64,000 bases of DNA. Origin: Siphonodentalium dalli. Taxonomy: Eukaryota > Mollusca > Scaphopoda > Gadilida > Siphonodentaliidae. Under the pieces are notes generated by a model. That model did no database searches and had not been told where the DNA came from. It saw only the letters and a program-made list of their open reading frames with translations. A program made the position numbers and the translations under genes. Positions 55,001-64,000 of this stretch are shown piece by piece. Numbering within the stretch: position 1 is the stretch's first letter; each line of letters begins with the position of its first letter. The stretch lies in assembly GCA_032622095.1 (NCBI GenBank), contig CP136067.1:182314556-182378555 (forward strand). Direction: 5' to 3'.

Positions 55001-58000
55001 TTCATTTTATTTTTCACGGGGAATAGTATTTAAGTATTCGTGCCTTCTAATCCTCTGCCAGTGTCACTCGTATATAGCTTGGGCAAGTCATTGTCACACT
55101 AATCAATGTCATGGTAGCTTTAATCAGTTTAATGGTGTTGCAGAAATTCAATGACATGTATACAGCATTATATTAAATGATATTATATATAGAATAAGTG
55201 TCTAGTGTTGGAAATTAAACGGTTTATGTTCATGCTGAAGCTCGGATATTACAGGCCAAATCCTACGAGTGGACATATTACTTTTCAATTTCACACACAA
55301 GACACGTATTTTATTTTGTTTATCCACCGACTCGAATACTAAGAAATTTTGCGAAATATTCAACTCAGAAGGTGAATTTAACAAGAGTTCCTCCATTGGA
55401 AATGACACATACATGCGGCAACGCCAACGTGACGTACATAACATAATCAATATGTAAAGCGGTGGTGGCATTAACACCTGTAAAACAAAGTAAGCACCAA
55501 GAACAATATATGTGCATTGATTACCCTATGACTGTTGCATTCGGATCATTGCGACACAGAAGATGTTGATTCATCGGGTCGGGCTTTCTGTGGAACTAAT
55601 GAATATTTAATGAGAAATAGTTCTACTAGGAAAAAAATAAGTTCTACCAGGCACATACATATGATGTACCACTCCTACTGCATGGGTACATACAGACTAG
55701 GGTCCTGCGAATTGGATATTTTGATCGAATCGAATATCGAATCGAATTCACAAAATCGAATCGAGTATCGAATCGAATCATATCTGTGTGTTGCATTTTC
55801 TCTTAGGTATGTTTTGTCAACGATTAGACGATTTGTGAAACATTCTTCAACGGTTCTATGAACTACATACATGAAGTTCCATCACAACTTAAGTGGCGAT
55901 GAACCGTCGTTTGAGATACTATTAACTTCAATTGATAATTGTCGAGAACAAAACCAAGATTAAAACGTCAATGTGGCCATCACAACGATTATCAGAACGG
56001 ATTATCGGAACTAAAATCAAACGGAATTTATATAGTTTGCATGTACATGCAAAATTTCAAATCGGCATTCGGAAACACCCGTTGTTACAAACCTGAAGAC
56101 GCAACAACAATCGCAGGGTAGCCTCTTTATGTATATGTAGTGGTGGATGCTTCTTGAACAGATGAATCCATAAATGGGTAATTGTCACAGATGATTGCGA
56201 TGTATACACTATGTTGCATTCATCACACATGTAAGTCCATGCACTGCCTGAAGCTTTATCATGTTTTAAATAAACATGAATGACTGATGACATTTTGTCT
56301 AGTGTAAATGAAAGCTCCAAAACTTGAAGTCAACTTCAAAAGAAAACACCGCCAAAATGCACTTTTCAACACCGGGAAAATGTGTTCGTTTACAATCTCA
56401 GCGATATTACATAACGCGGAATCTGAGACGGATAGATGATGGATAACGCTATTGGTTGCTCAGTCTCATAGCTACTGATAGCTACGCGCGTCGTCGGTCC
56501 ATCGGCAATCTCCAAGCTTTTGCTACCATTATAAAGCTATAATTCCCATCATATTAGTTGTCCTATAGTGGCTAATTGCTGGCTATACTTATATATAATA
56601 GCGTTCGAACATCCGCGATGTAGAATAAGAATTATAAGATGTATTCATACATAATTTTCTGGAATTAAATGCCACAAAAACAGCTAAGATCGATGTTTGT
56701 ACTTGTCCGTAAACAGCCTACTTTTCCGTCAGAGTATATTCGAAATTTCGAGTTGGCAATTTCGAATCGAATTCGAATCGAATTTGACTTTCGAATCGAA
56801 TATCGAATATTCGCAGGAGCCTAATACAGACTCATGTTACGTCAGGCTCATAATTTTCAGGGTGGATGCGGTGAAAGGTGGATAAACTATAATAATGGAA
56901 TTTTGAGCTTTGGGTCGATTTCAAAAGTGTCAGAATTATATTTAATCCGACAAAAGCGACATTTTATTACTATGTCCTTTTCTGTCAGTTCAGAATCCGT
57001 GTGGTACCGGTTCACGCATGACAACATGTCTGTGCTATAGTTGACAGGTGCCATGATGTTTCTATTCTGATTCATATGAACGCATTTGTGAAGTTTAATA
57101 GCTAAAACTCAGGATCTATCCGCACACGGAAGTGTTTCCGCCATATTCAATCGCCATGTGCAATCGGCAAAATATCCGGTTACTTTCGATTTACTAGTTA
57201 ATACATATTCCGGCACAAGTATCGCGTGTTTTCTGGTTTCCGCTTTCGAGAAATCGGCGAGATTTGCCGAACAATGACGAGGGAATACGAATATACTACA
57301 ACAACAATGGCGGCACTTCCGTTTTTCGTGAATTGACGATATTTGCAAGGAAATGGTTTACTTGTTTAAGCTAATTCCGTAGTCGCGAATTCCTAATTAC
57401 AAAAAAATAAAATGAAGTCGGAGGAAATTTTTGAAAAACGATAAAATGGAATTTGGCGGCAGGTTTTGAGTAGGGGCGGGCGGGTTACCCTAAACACAGG
57501 TATTCTTCGTTTTGGCCTTAGTGTCATGTGGTGTTTATTCAATATTTTATATGTTAACATGCATGAGATATACTTGAATATGTACATGCATAAAGTTCTA
57601 AGCTCATTTTGATATCAGAATCATATATAAATCTTGAGTTTGTGTTGATTTCAATTTTTCTTAGCCTCAAAATTAATAAACGTGCAGACCCAAAATAAGC
57701 ACTGTGCAGGGGGTGAATTTCCCAAGAAAATAATAAACGTGCATGCATGTTTATTTGGAGTCCAAGAGTACTTGTGTAGCATTCACATTTATTGAATTTT
57801 TTTTTTTTTAAATTGAAGAGCAATAGTGGGGTGTCTGCACTCTGCACCCCCTCCCATTAAGAACCAGACCAAAATACACAAGGCTGAAAATTTTTTTTGT
57901 CCAGATGATACATGTACCGGTAGCTTGAATAATATTTGATGGACATTTGTGAAATTTTGTACGACCTACGTTGTCTACAGATCTATACATGTAAATGAGA

Positions 58001-61000
58001 ATGTAGTAATTATCCAGCCTTGAGATTCAACGAGAATCACCAAATCGATTGTCGTAATGATTCTCGCGAAACTTTTCAATTTTCAGTGCTTTATGACTAA
58101 CTTGATTCAGCATTTGATTCTCGCAAAATTAGATGTATTTTGAGCCCTGAAATTTATCAGCCCTCAAAATTAGGAAAAATGTCCCATGGGAAACTTAATG
58201 CTGTGGCATGCTTGATTCCACATGTTGCCACAGCGTTTCCCATGGCATTTCTTATTGCTGTGGCCAATTTCAAGGACTGTATAATTCAGATTTCAGACAC
58301 AATATTGTTAATTTGTTGACTTTGCACACATGTATAAAATATTATATTTCTTTGCAGGCCCCAAGAATTTGTTATTTCTTATGTGCATTAGGTCTATTCA
58401 TATATCAGACACTAGATGCCATAGATGGGAAGCAAGCGAGGCGGACAGGAAGTGCTAGTCCGCTAGGTGAATTGTTCGACCATGGCTGTGATTCGGTGTC
58501 AACAGGTATGTTGCACCTTAATAAGACAAAATGTCATGCTTTGTATTTTGTAATGCCATATACATCATAATAACCAACAAGGCCCTAATTAGGGGATAAC
58601 AGTGTGATGTTTTGTGATTTCGGAAAGGTACATGGCGAATATACTGTGGCAAATTTAGTTAACGGGCGACGGCGGAGCCGGAGCCCATTAACGGGTATTT
58701 GCCACAGTATATTCGCCATGTACCTTTCCGAAATCACAAAACACCACACAGTTATCCCCATTCTAATGCTCTTCGAACTTTAAAACGTTATTTAGACAAA
58801 CAAATGCCTCGTAATTATCAACGAAATGTGCGGCCATAGAAAACACTCAGCCAATTCACGACTTTTTATTTTAAATTTAATTCGCTAGATAAAATATAGT
58901 CCCTCAATTACCATCGCTCTTATCGTTAAAAATGCTGATAAACATGAAAAATTGCCACTTCAAATAGAAATAAATATGCACAACAATTAGTTTCTGCATG
59001 TACCTGATGTCTTTTTCAGATGTTTACCACTTTCAAACTGAAGTTTTGATTTTATCGCGAACTTGAAGTTGAACTTGATTGAAGTTGAAGTTGAATTGAA
59101 ACAATGGGAAATTGTTTACTCAATGCGTTGTATTTCACACCGTGTCTCGCGGTTTCATGTCAAGAAATTTGGTCAAAATGATATCGAGACACTGACATTG
59201 GTGGAATATAACGGTGTGGTGTTTTGTATTTTCTGAAAGTACATGTATACAGGGCGAATGTACTGACTGTCAATTTTCGACAAAAGAGGCATCGCTGGTT
59301 TGTTTATATAGCAACGAGCTAGTAACGGAAGTCAGTAGCAAGGGCGCCAACTCTATAATCTACTCCGTAACGTCGCCGGCGTGTATTGCGTAAGGGTGAC
59401 GTCATGGAGTGAAACGGAACAGTGAGCGGTGCTGCACTGCTGGATTGGGCATGCATGTCCGAGATTAGGAATTCAGCTAACGGCAATATTGGCGCGTATG
59501 AATATCTAACATTGAAGCGGTGAACCGGACTATACATTGCGACAGGTTATTGAATGAATAACCCCCCGCAAATATGTGGTGTTTCCGGGGGTATATTGGC
59601 CTAAGTGCATTAGAATACTGCATATACCCTGCTGGACAAAACAAGTGTCCACTTAACTGCGGTGCGGTTAGCATTGCCACCGCGGCCGAAATGCAACTAC
59701 ACCGCGGCTCCACCGGCTAACTACAGTTGGGCTGCGGTGTAATTGCCTTTCGGCATGGTGTAGTTGCCACGGTGTACTAGTACTTTCATCAAACTGAAAA
59801 AAGACAATACAAACCAGAAATCTAACCACGGTGTACATGCCATTCGACCGTGAGGGTAGTTGCCTTTCGGCCGCAGTGAACTTGCCGTTTGGCCGCAGTG
59901 TACTTGCCGTTCGGCCGCGGTGCTCAACTGCAGTTACAAACTCTGACACCGCGGCCAAACGGCAAATACACTGCGGTGCCAATGGACACTTGTTTTGTCC
60001 ATCGGGGTAGCTATTCTGCCATCTACAGTATAATAGCCGCGCCGGTAAATATACCATGTACGGCAGAATATTAAGTAAAGGATGCTACTCCTGCCGTATA
60101 CAGTAGAATAGCCATAACCTGGAATATGGCTATTCTGCCATAAAATTTCCGGCATACTTTTTTGAAGACAACACATGCGCAACATGTGCCCTACTCTCTG
60201 TTGCCTAATAATCATGACAACCTAATAATAGTGATGGGGTGGGAATATAGGCTGAAATTAATACTAGTGATGGCAATTTCATTATGTCTCAATGCCAAAT
60301 AATGATGATTGAGAATTTTATCAAAAATTAATAATTGTGTTGACACTATTATTAGGCACCTGAGAGTACTGGTATGATCGAAACACACTGTTCAAATCAC
60401 ATGGCATTGCGTTTCTTGAGGAGTTTTATTGTACACCACAGACAAGTTGAACTACTCGACGGAGAGTTTAATTTCTATGTTATCAACACACATGTTATGT
60501 TCTCTATTTACGATATAATATTTGTCTAGGCTACAGTAGTCCAACCAATTAGACTATTCGGATTAAGATATATTTTAATATATGGACATTTACGATTATC
60601 TTAATCCTTATGATGAGGAATTAAGATAACATAAATGTCCAAATATTAAAATATATCTTAATCCGAATAGTCTAATTTGATGGACTACGGCTACAGTTGC
60701 TATACGACTAGCGGTGTCTATTCTATTAACTTGTATGTGAAATGGACATTGTAATTCTGACAAAATGCGTCATTCAAATGGGGGACAACACTTCCATTTA
60801 GTAGACGCTGTACTGGTATAGGTCTTTACCCCCACCCCATTAACACGTTGACTGCCGACTACGAGTTATCTCATATCTTGCATGTAATTGAATGGGAGTC
60901 GGTAGTCAGCATGTTAAAACCTCTCATCAGGTAGCATGGGTTGAGCTAGATAAAATTGTTCCTGATGAAACATTCCAAATTGATAATGCCATGAAAGACT

Positions 61001-62511
61001 TCAATCACTACATGTGCATGTAATTGATTATTTAGGGCATTACTGTATGTGTTCGATGGATTAGGAGTTTGGGGGTATTCTCAGAAGGATTTGATTGTGC
61101 TGGCAGCCAGTGATCGCGCTGTCGGTAGCCAAATTAGCCAATGGCTAATATTTTTCGAATTTGGCTAATAAAAATTTCATTTGGCTAAACTTTTGGCTAA
61201 ACTTTTTTTGTCCCAAATGGAGACCGAAAGCATAGAGTCGTAAAGCTAATACGTAATCAAACTTCACGAGACAGCAAAAGGTAAGCTATAACGTTTAACC
61301 AGCCTAATCGTCAAAACGCATAAGCTGTACACTGGTTATGTAATTGATTAAGCCGTCTTGATAAGATAAAACACCTAAATCCTTTGTTCATTATAGAAGA
61401 GCAGTTCTTAATCAATGGTTGCGTAATCTGCATCCCGTTTAATAAACTGGCTTCTCACCATAAAAGTGTCAACGACATAGAGTTATTACAATTAGCATAG
61501 CAGATTTATGGGGGCTTTTTTGCGTATTGTTTGATGTGAAATCCCGCCGTATTCGATATTAATTTTTATGAATTTATCTGCCTGTGTAATATAATGCATA
61601 CATATGTTCGTATAATATTGTTTTTAAAGTTGTTTTTGTGTTGTTTTAATTATGTTTTTATACTGAGTAACAAATAAAGTTTAAAGCAAATATTTTAGTC
61701 ATTAATTGTGAACCGCCCAGAAAATGAGGATTTAATTTGGCCAAAAACATTTGGCTAAAGTTTTTTTCATTTGGCTAATAAAATTTTCATTTGGCTAAAC
61801 TTTTGGCTAAAATATTTTTCGGTCCAGCGCGAACACTGCTGGCAGCCCTCTCCAACAAACTACTTTGATACTGTTTTAACTGCTGCTGTTACTGTATTTG
61901 TATGTATATTCATATAAAGTAATGCCCTAAATAATCAACTCCTTAACCCACAGCAGAATTATGGGTAACTTTTCAGAATTTAGTTGGAAATATGGCTTGT
62001 TGCCATTCATCGGAAAGCTCTCACTGAGAGCTTTCCGATGAATGGCAACAAGCCATATTTCTGACTAAATCCTGAAAAATTACCCATAATTCTGCTGTGG
62101 TTAAGGAGTCGATTATTTAGGGCATTACTGTATACCCATACACAATAGGTTTTGCCTATTGTGCATGGAGTGCGTGCCACTGCAGCAGTAAGCAAAGCTC
62201 CACCCCCATTCCAGAAGTGGTCCAGCAATTTGTGACTTATAATTAATTAATTATTTTACTTTGTGTGTGTATATCAATTTGAATAAGGTGTGGCCTTGTG
62301 ACCTAGTTAGTGCTTCTTTAGACTCCTGTATCTTTATTTGCTGATGTTTTGGTCTTTCTTCTTTTGCAGTGTTCGTGACTTTGGGAACCTGTTGTGTACT
62401 TCGATTGGGAGAACACCCAGGATGGTTTTTCTTTCAGAATTTCTCAGGATCATTTCTATTCTATCTTGCTCATTGGCAAACCTACGTCTCAGGAACATTA
62501 AAGTTTGGGAA
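51804..62511 (+). CDS. CEPT1: Choline/ethanolamine phosphotransferase, 5' three exons (gene continues past window)
   Basis: Coding exons are 51804-52028, 58358-58505 and 62370-62511 (phases 0, 1, 2), giving about 171 residues of a family usually near 390-420. The family transfers phosphocholine or phosphoethanolamine from the CDP-alcohol to diacylglycerol, the last step of the Kennedy pathway, in ER or Golgi membranes. Seen: N-terminal LKRLKEHKY and [26 protein letters not shown] leading into the first membrane span (about 42-68); and the complete motif D95-x2-D98-G99-x2-A102-R103-x8-G112-x3-D116-x3-D120. Those aspartates bind the divalent metals and the CDP-alcohol in related enzymes. Exon 3 adds GWFFF and [15 protein letters not shown]. 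The start is fixed by an in-frame TGA at 51777-51779. CEPT1 and CHPT1 cannot be told apart from this N-terminal part. Confidence 0.93.
52029..52400. other. CEPT1 intron 1, first part
   Basis: A 24-bp direct duplication (AAAACTGAA(A/C)AAATAAAGAGCG) at about 52242-52289. Nothing else. Confidence 0.45.
52401..52539. repeat. Foldback element
   Basis: Arms of about 60 bp (GTGTGTTTTGAGATGTGTGT; AGTTAGAAGTATGATTTTTC) with a GCGAGGCTCTGCCGAGCG turn. Confidence 0.88.
52540..54716. other. CEPT1 intron 1 stretch, nothing recognised
   Basis: Contains a G-run at 53707-53722. A 117-codon minus-strand frame (54178-54531) is not recognisable. Confidence 0.35.
55698..56823. mobile_element. hAT element, TAGG(G/C)TCCTGCGAAT ends, perfect 8-bp duplication
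   Basis: atacagac at 55690-55697 and 56824-56831. 15-bp ends with one mismatch. Both subterminal regions are rich in AATCGAATCG. On the minus strand it carries a BED-finger reading frame (56057-56320). The catalytic domain is absent, so it is non-autonomous. Confidence 0.9.
56057..56320 (-). pseudogene. BED-type zinc finger frame, remnant of a hAT transposase
   Basis: 87 codons. Residues 27-58 read [11 protein letters not shown] ... [11 protein letters not shown], giving C32-x2-C35 ... H53-x4-H58 with the aromatic W28 and Y30 before it, the BED-finger layout. BED fingers form the N-terminal DNA-binding part of many hAT transposases. Here it lies inside an element with hAT ends and an 8-bp target duplication, and the dimerisation/RNase H-like part is missing. 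Either a truncated first exon or a domesticable fragment; no expression evidence. Confidence 0.6.
57791..58357. other. CEPT1 intron 1, last part
   Basis: 58135-58275 resembles 10370-10470 and 23535-23600 (CCATGG(G/C)AAA...AATGCTGTGGCATGC), an interspersed repeat. No gene. Confidence 0.45.
58358..58505 (+). CDS. CEPT1: CEPT1/CHPT1 coding exon 2 (residues 76-125, catalytic motif)
   Basis: Acceptor tctttgcag, donor gtatgt, phase 0 in and phase 1 out. It contains transmembrane helix [14 protein letters not shown] and the whole CDP-alcohol phosphotransferase signature from D95 to D120 ([10 protein letters not shown] ... GELFDHGCD). All signature residues are intact. Confidence 0.96.
58591..58760. 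repeat. Foldback element in CEPT1 intron 2
   Basis: Arms of about 63 bp (GGGGATAACAGTGTGATGTT; TGGCGAATATACTGTGGCAA) with a GGGCGACGGCGGAGCCGGAGCCC turn. It starts about 85 bp after the exon 2 donor. Confidence 0.88.
58761..59204. other. CEPT1 intron 2 stretch, nothing recognised
   Basis: Contains a short GAAGTTGAA microrepeat near 59065-59100. No gene. Confidence 0.35.
59205..59262. repeat. Remnant arm of the 58591 foldback
   Basis: GGTGTGGTGTTTTGTATTTT...GTACATG...GGCGAATGTACTG follows the same order as the 58591 left arm, diverged. Confidence 0.55.
59625..60009. mobile_element. Family E element, copy 2 (TA-flanked)
   Basis: TA-CCCTGCTGGACAAAACAAG ... CTTGTTTTGTCCATCGGGG-TA, colinear with 8205-8583 and very similar throughout, including the reiterated TTGCC(G/T)TT(C/T)GGCCGC motif. 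Confidence 0.8.
60010..60160. repeat. GGCTATTCTGCC repeats
   Basis: GCTATTCTGCC/GGCAGAATA-type motifs in both orientations at 60010, 60061, 60107 and 60126, with TACAGTA(T/G)AATAGCC twice. Possibly an end of another element; unidentified. Confidence 0.5.
60161..60537. other. CEPT1 intron 2 stretch, nothing recognised
   Basis: CCTAATAAT(C/A) motifs near 60205-60225 and TATTAGGCACC at 60350 may be a weak inverted pair. Confidence 0.3.
60538..60686. repeat. Foldback element
   Basis: Arms of about 70 bp (AATTAGACTATTCGGATTAA; GATATATTTTAATAT) with a small TTATGATGAGG turn. Confidence 0.85.
61024..61047. mobile_element. Family A MITE right-end fragment
   Basis: TTGATTATTTAGGGCATTAC then TGTA; no left arm nearby. 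Confidence 0.65.
61108..61838. mobile_element. hAT-like element, CAGTG(A/T)TCGCGCTG ends, perfect 8-bp duplication
   Basis: ctggcagc at 61100-61107 and 61839-61846. 14-bp ends with one mismatch. TTTGGCTAA is repeated about four times near each end, all in the same orientation. Interior non-coding. Confidence 0.88.
61917..62132. mobile_element. Family A palindromic MITE
   Basis: AAGTAATGCCCTAAATAATC ... TTATTTAGGGCATTACTGTA; full hairpin whose first bases are altered. Confidence 0.86.
62370..62511 (+). CDS. CEPT1: CEPT1/CHPT1 coding exon 3 (residues 125-172)
   Basis: Acceptor ttttgcag, donor gtaagt, phase 1 in and phase 2 out. It encodes [14 protein letters not shown], then [20 protein letters not shown] and [10 protein letters not shown], which match membrane helices 3-4 of the family. 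Later exons lie beyond base 64000. A family C MITE sits 28 bp downstream of the donor. Confidence 0.94.
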
Positions 62512-62539
62512 GTAAGTTTTATATTTATACCCCCATGAC

Positions 62540-62793
62540 CAAGCCTTGAAATAGTGTGTCTGTCATTTGCAGAATGAGGTCCCCAGAGGGTGAATTTAGT
62601 GATTCTACCCCACATAGCAGGCTAGCATCACCAAATTCACCCTCTGGGGACCTCATTCTGCTTACACCTCAGCAGAATGAGGTTCCCTGAGGGTGAATTT
62701 GGTGATGCTAGCCCACTATGCAGGGTAGAATCACTAAATTCACCCTCTGGGGACCTCATTCTGCAAATGACAGACACACTATTTCAAGGCTTG
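62540..62793. mobile_element. Family C MITE, short form, perfect 8-bp duplication
   Basis: cccatgac at 62532-62539 and 62794-62801. Ends CAAGCCTTGAAATAGTGTGT and exact inverse. Two hairpins. It lies 28 bp after CEPT1 exon 3. Very similar to 15632-15884. Confidence 0.9.
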
Positions 62794-63044
62794 CCCATGA
62801 CCGAATTAAATGGTGGGCATACTGGATTAAATGTGTCCAGTCCTCCGTCCATCCATCCGTCCGAGCAGATATCTCAACCACAGGTTGTAAGATCTCCATG
62901 AAATTTGGATGAATGTTCAACACAATGAGGAGTCACTGAGGACATTCAACGGAATGTTCAATCATTTTGTTCGGGTTTATCTGGAAATTTAGATTTTTTG
63001 TTTCTCTGTCTGAGTATGTCAGCCATGGTTTATCAGACTTTCAC

Positions 63045-64000
63045 TTTTAGCTCAACTTTACTTTGTAAAGTTTGAGCTATTGCCATGGCTTTGTCGTCCG
63101 TCGTGTGTGTGTGTGCGTGTGTACGTAAGGCGTCAACAATACAGGCTACAGGTCGTACCTTTGGTCGGATCATTATGAAATTTATCATAGCTGTTGACAT
63201 CAACATTTAGACCAGAATGATTGATTTTGGGGTCATTCGAAAAAAAAACATGGCCGCCAGTGGCCATCTTGGATTTAAAAATTCAATCCATTAGCACGGG
63301 CTACAGGCCGTATTGTTTGTCTGATCGTCATGAAATTTGTCATGTATGTTAATATTGACATGTAGATGGGAACGAGTCATTTTAGGGTCATTCGGCCCAA
63401 AAACATGGCCGCCAGCAGCCATCTTGGATTTTACTCTTTGTATGACTAAATTGTTTAGCACGGGCTACAGGTCGTACTTTTGGTCTGATCATCATAAAAT
63501 TTGTCATGAATGTTAATAATGACATGTAGATGGGAACGAGTCATTTTGGGGTCATTCGGCCAAAAAACATGGTCGCCAGCAGCCATCTTGGATTTTACTC
63601 TTTGTATGACTAAATCCTTTAGCACGGGCTACATGTCATACCTTTAGACTGATCATCATAAAATTTGTCATGGCTGTTGAAATTGGAATGTAGATGGGAA
63701 CGAGTCATTTTGGGGTCAGTCGGACTAAAAACATGGCCGCCAGCGGCCATCTTGGATTTCAAAATTTAATCCATTAGCATGGGCCACAGGTCGTACTGTT
63801 TGTCTGATCATCATGAAATTTGTCATGGATGATAATATTGACATGTAGATGGGAACGAGTAATTTTGGGGCCATTCGGTCAAAAAAATGGCCGCCAGCAG
63901 CCATCTTGGATTTTACTCTTTGTATGACTAAACTCTTTAGCACGGGCTACAGATCGTACCTTTAGTCTGATCATCAAACAATTTGTCATGGATGTTAACA
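63045..64000. repeat. Array of ~155-165-bp units at the right edge
   Basis: It opens TTTAGCTCAACTTTACTTTG...GTTTGAGCTATTGCCATGG. The GCACGGGCTACAGGTCGTAC segment then recurs near 63297, 63458, 63622, 63776 and 63941. Each unit also has ATGTAGATGGGAACGAGTCA and ATGGCCGCCAGCAGCCATCT. The array continues beyond the window. Related to 18205-19110. Confidence 0.85.

Larger units (their letters stand above)
54717..57790. mobile_element. Large inverted-repeat element containing a nested hAT
   Basis: The left end (54738-54845) and right end (57662-57770) are inverted and share CTCCAAATAAA...GTGCA...CCAAATAATAGTGCA-type repeats, and further in GTTTAGGGTAAC with GGGGCGGGCGGG (54935-54980 and 57470-57500). 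Interior non-coding apart from the nested hAT at 55698-56823. Borders approximate. Confidence 0.5.

Overview
This window is nuclear DNA from an animal. It is AT-rich, with short coding exons bounded by GT/AG splice sites, kilobase-scale introns and very dense non-autonomous DNA transposons. The repeats (hairpin MITEs, TTAA-flanked and hAT-like elements, arrays of roughly 120-165 bp units) suggest a marine invertebrate, but I cannot place the phylum from sequence alone. I see no bacterial-style operon, CRISPR array, rRNA or convincing tRNA.

Two protein-coding genes can be built exon by exon, both on the + strand. The first is a DEF8 (differentially expressed in FDCP 8) orthologue in eleven coding exons from 10564 to 42281. 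Its exon phases are all compatible and give 477 residues, with a complete C1 zinc finger and the C-terminal cysteine-rich Rubicon-homology region. The second is a choline/ethanolamine phosphotransferase (CEPT1/CHPT1 family). Its first three coding exons (51804-52028, 58358-58505, 62370-62511) carry the full CDP-alcohol phosphotransferase motif, and the gene runs off the right edge. Nothing suggests a functional link beyond sharing a strand: DEF8 relatives act in lysosome and endosome positioning, while CEPT1 makes phospholipids.

Layout: 1-10523 is intergenic or 5' non-coding and holds several large inverted-repeat elements (about 541-2790, 2873-3330, 5296-8150, 8205-8583), plus a broken zinc-finger-like reading frame near 7213-7461. 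The DEF8 introns (10784-42205) are packed with mobile elements: a Tc1/mariner-like palindromic MITE (family A), a hAT-like double-hairpin MITE with 8-bp target duplications (family C), several TTAA-flanked families (B1, B2, D, H, K), other hAT elements, a 30-bp minisatellite (16606-17512) and a 122-bp array (29901-31332). 42282-51803 is intergenic and contains the TTAA palindromic family I, more A/B/C copies, foldbacks and a hAT element (49706-50514). The CEPT1 introns contain a hAT element with a BED-finger reading frame (55698-56823) nested in a larger inverted-repeat element, foldbacks, a second family E copy, and another hAT element (61108-61838). The right edge is an array of about 160-bp units.

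I did not find an undescribed gene system. The most unusual material is the modular mobile-element landscape: one hairpin cassette shared by three different terminal-repeat families, at least six TTAA-flanked families, chimeric and nested elements with readable insertion order, and elements lying within 10-50 bp of DEF8 splice donors.
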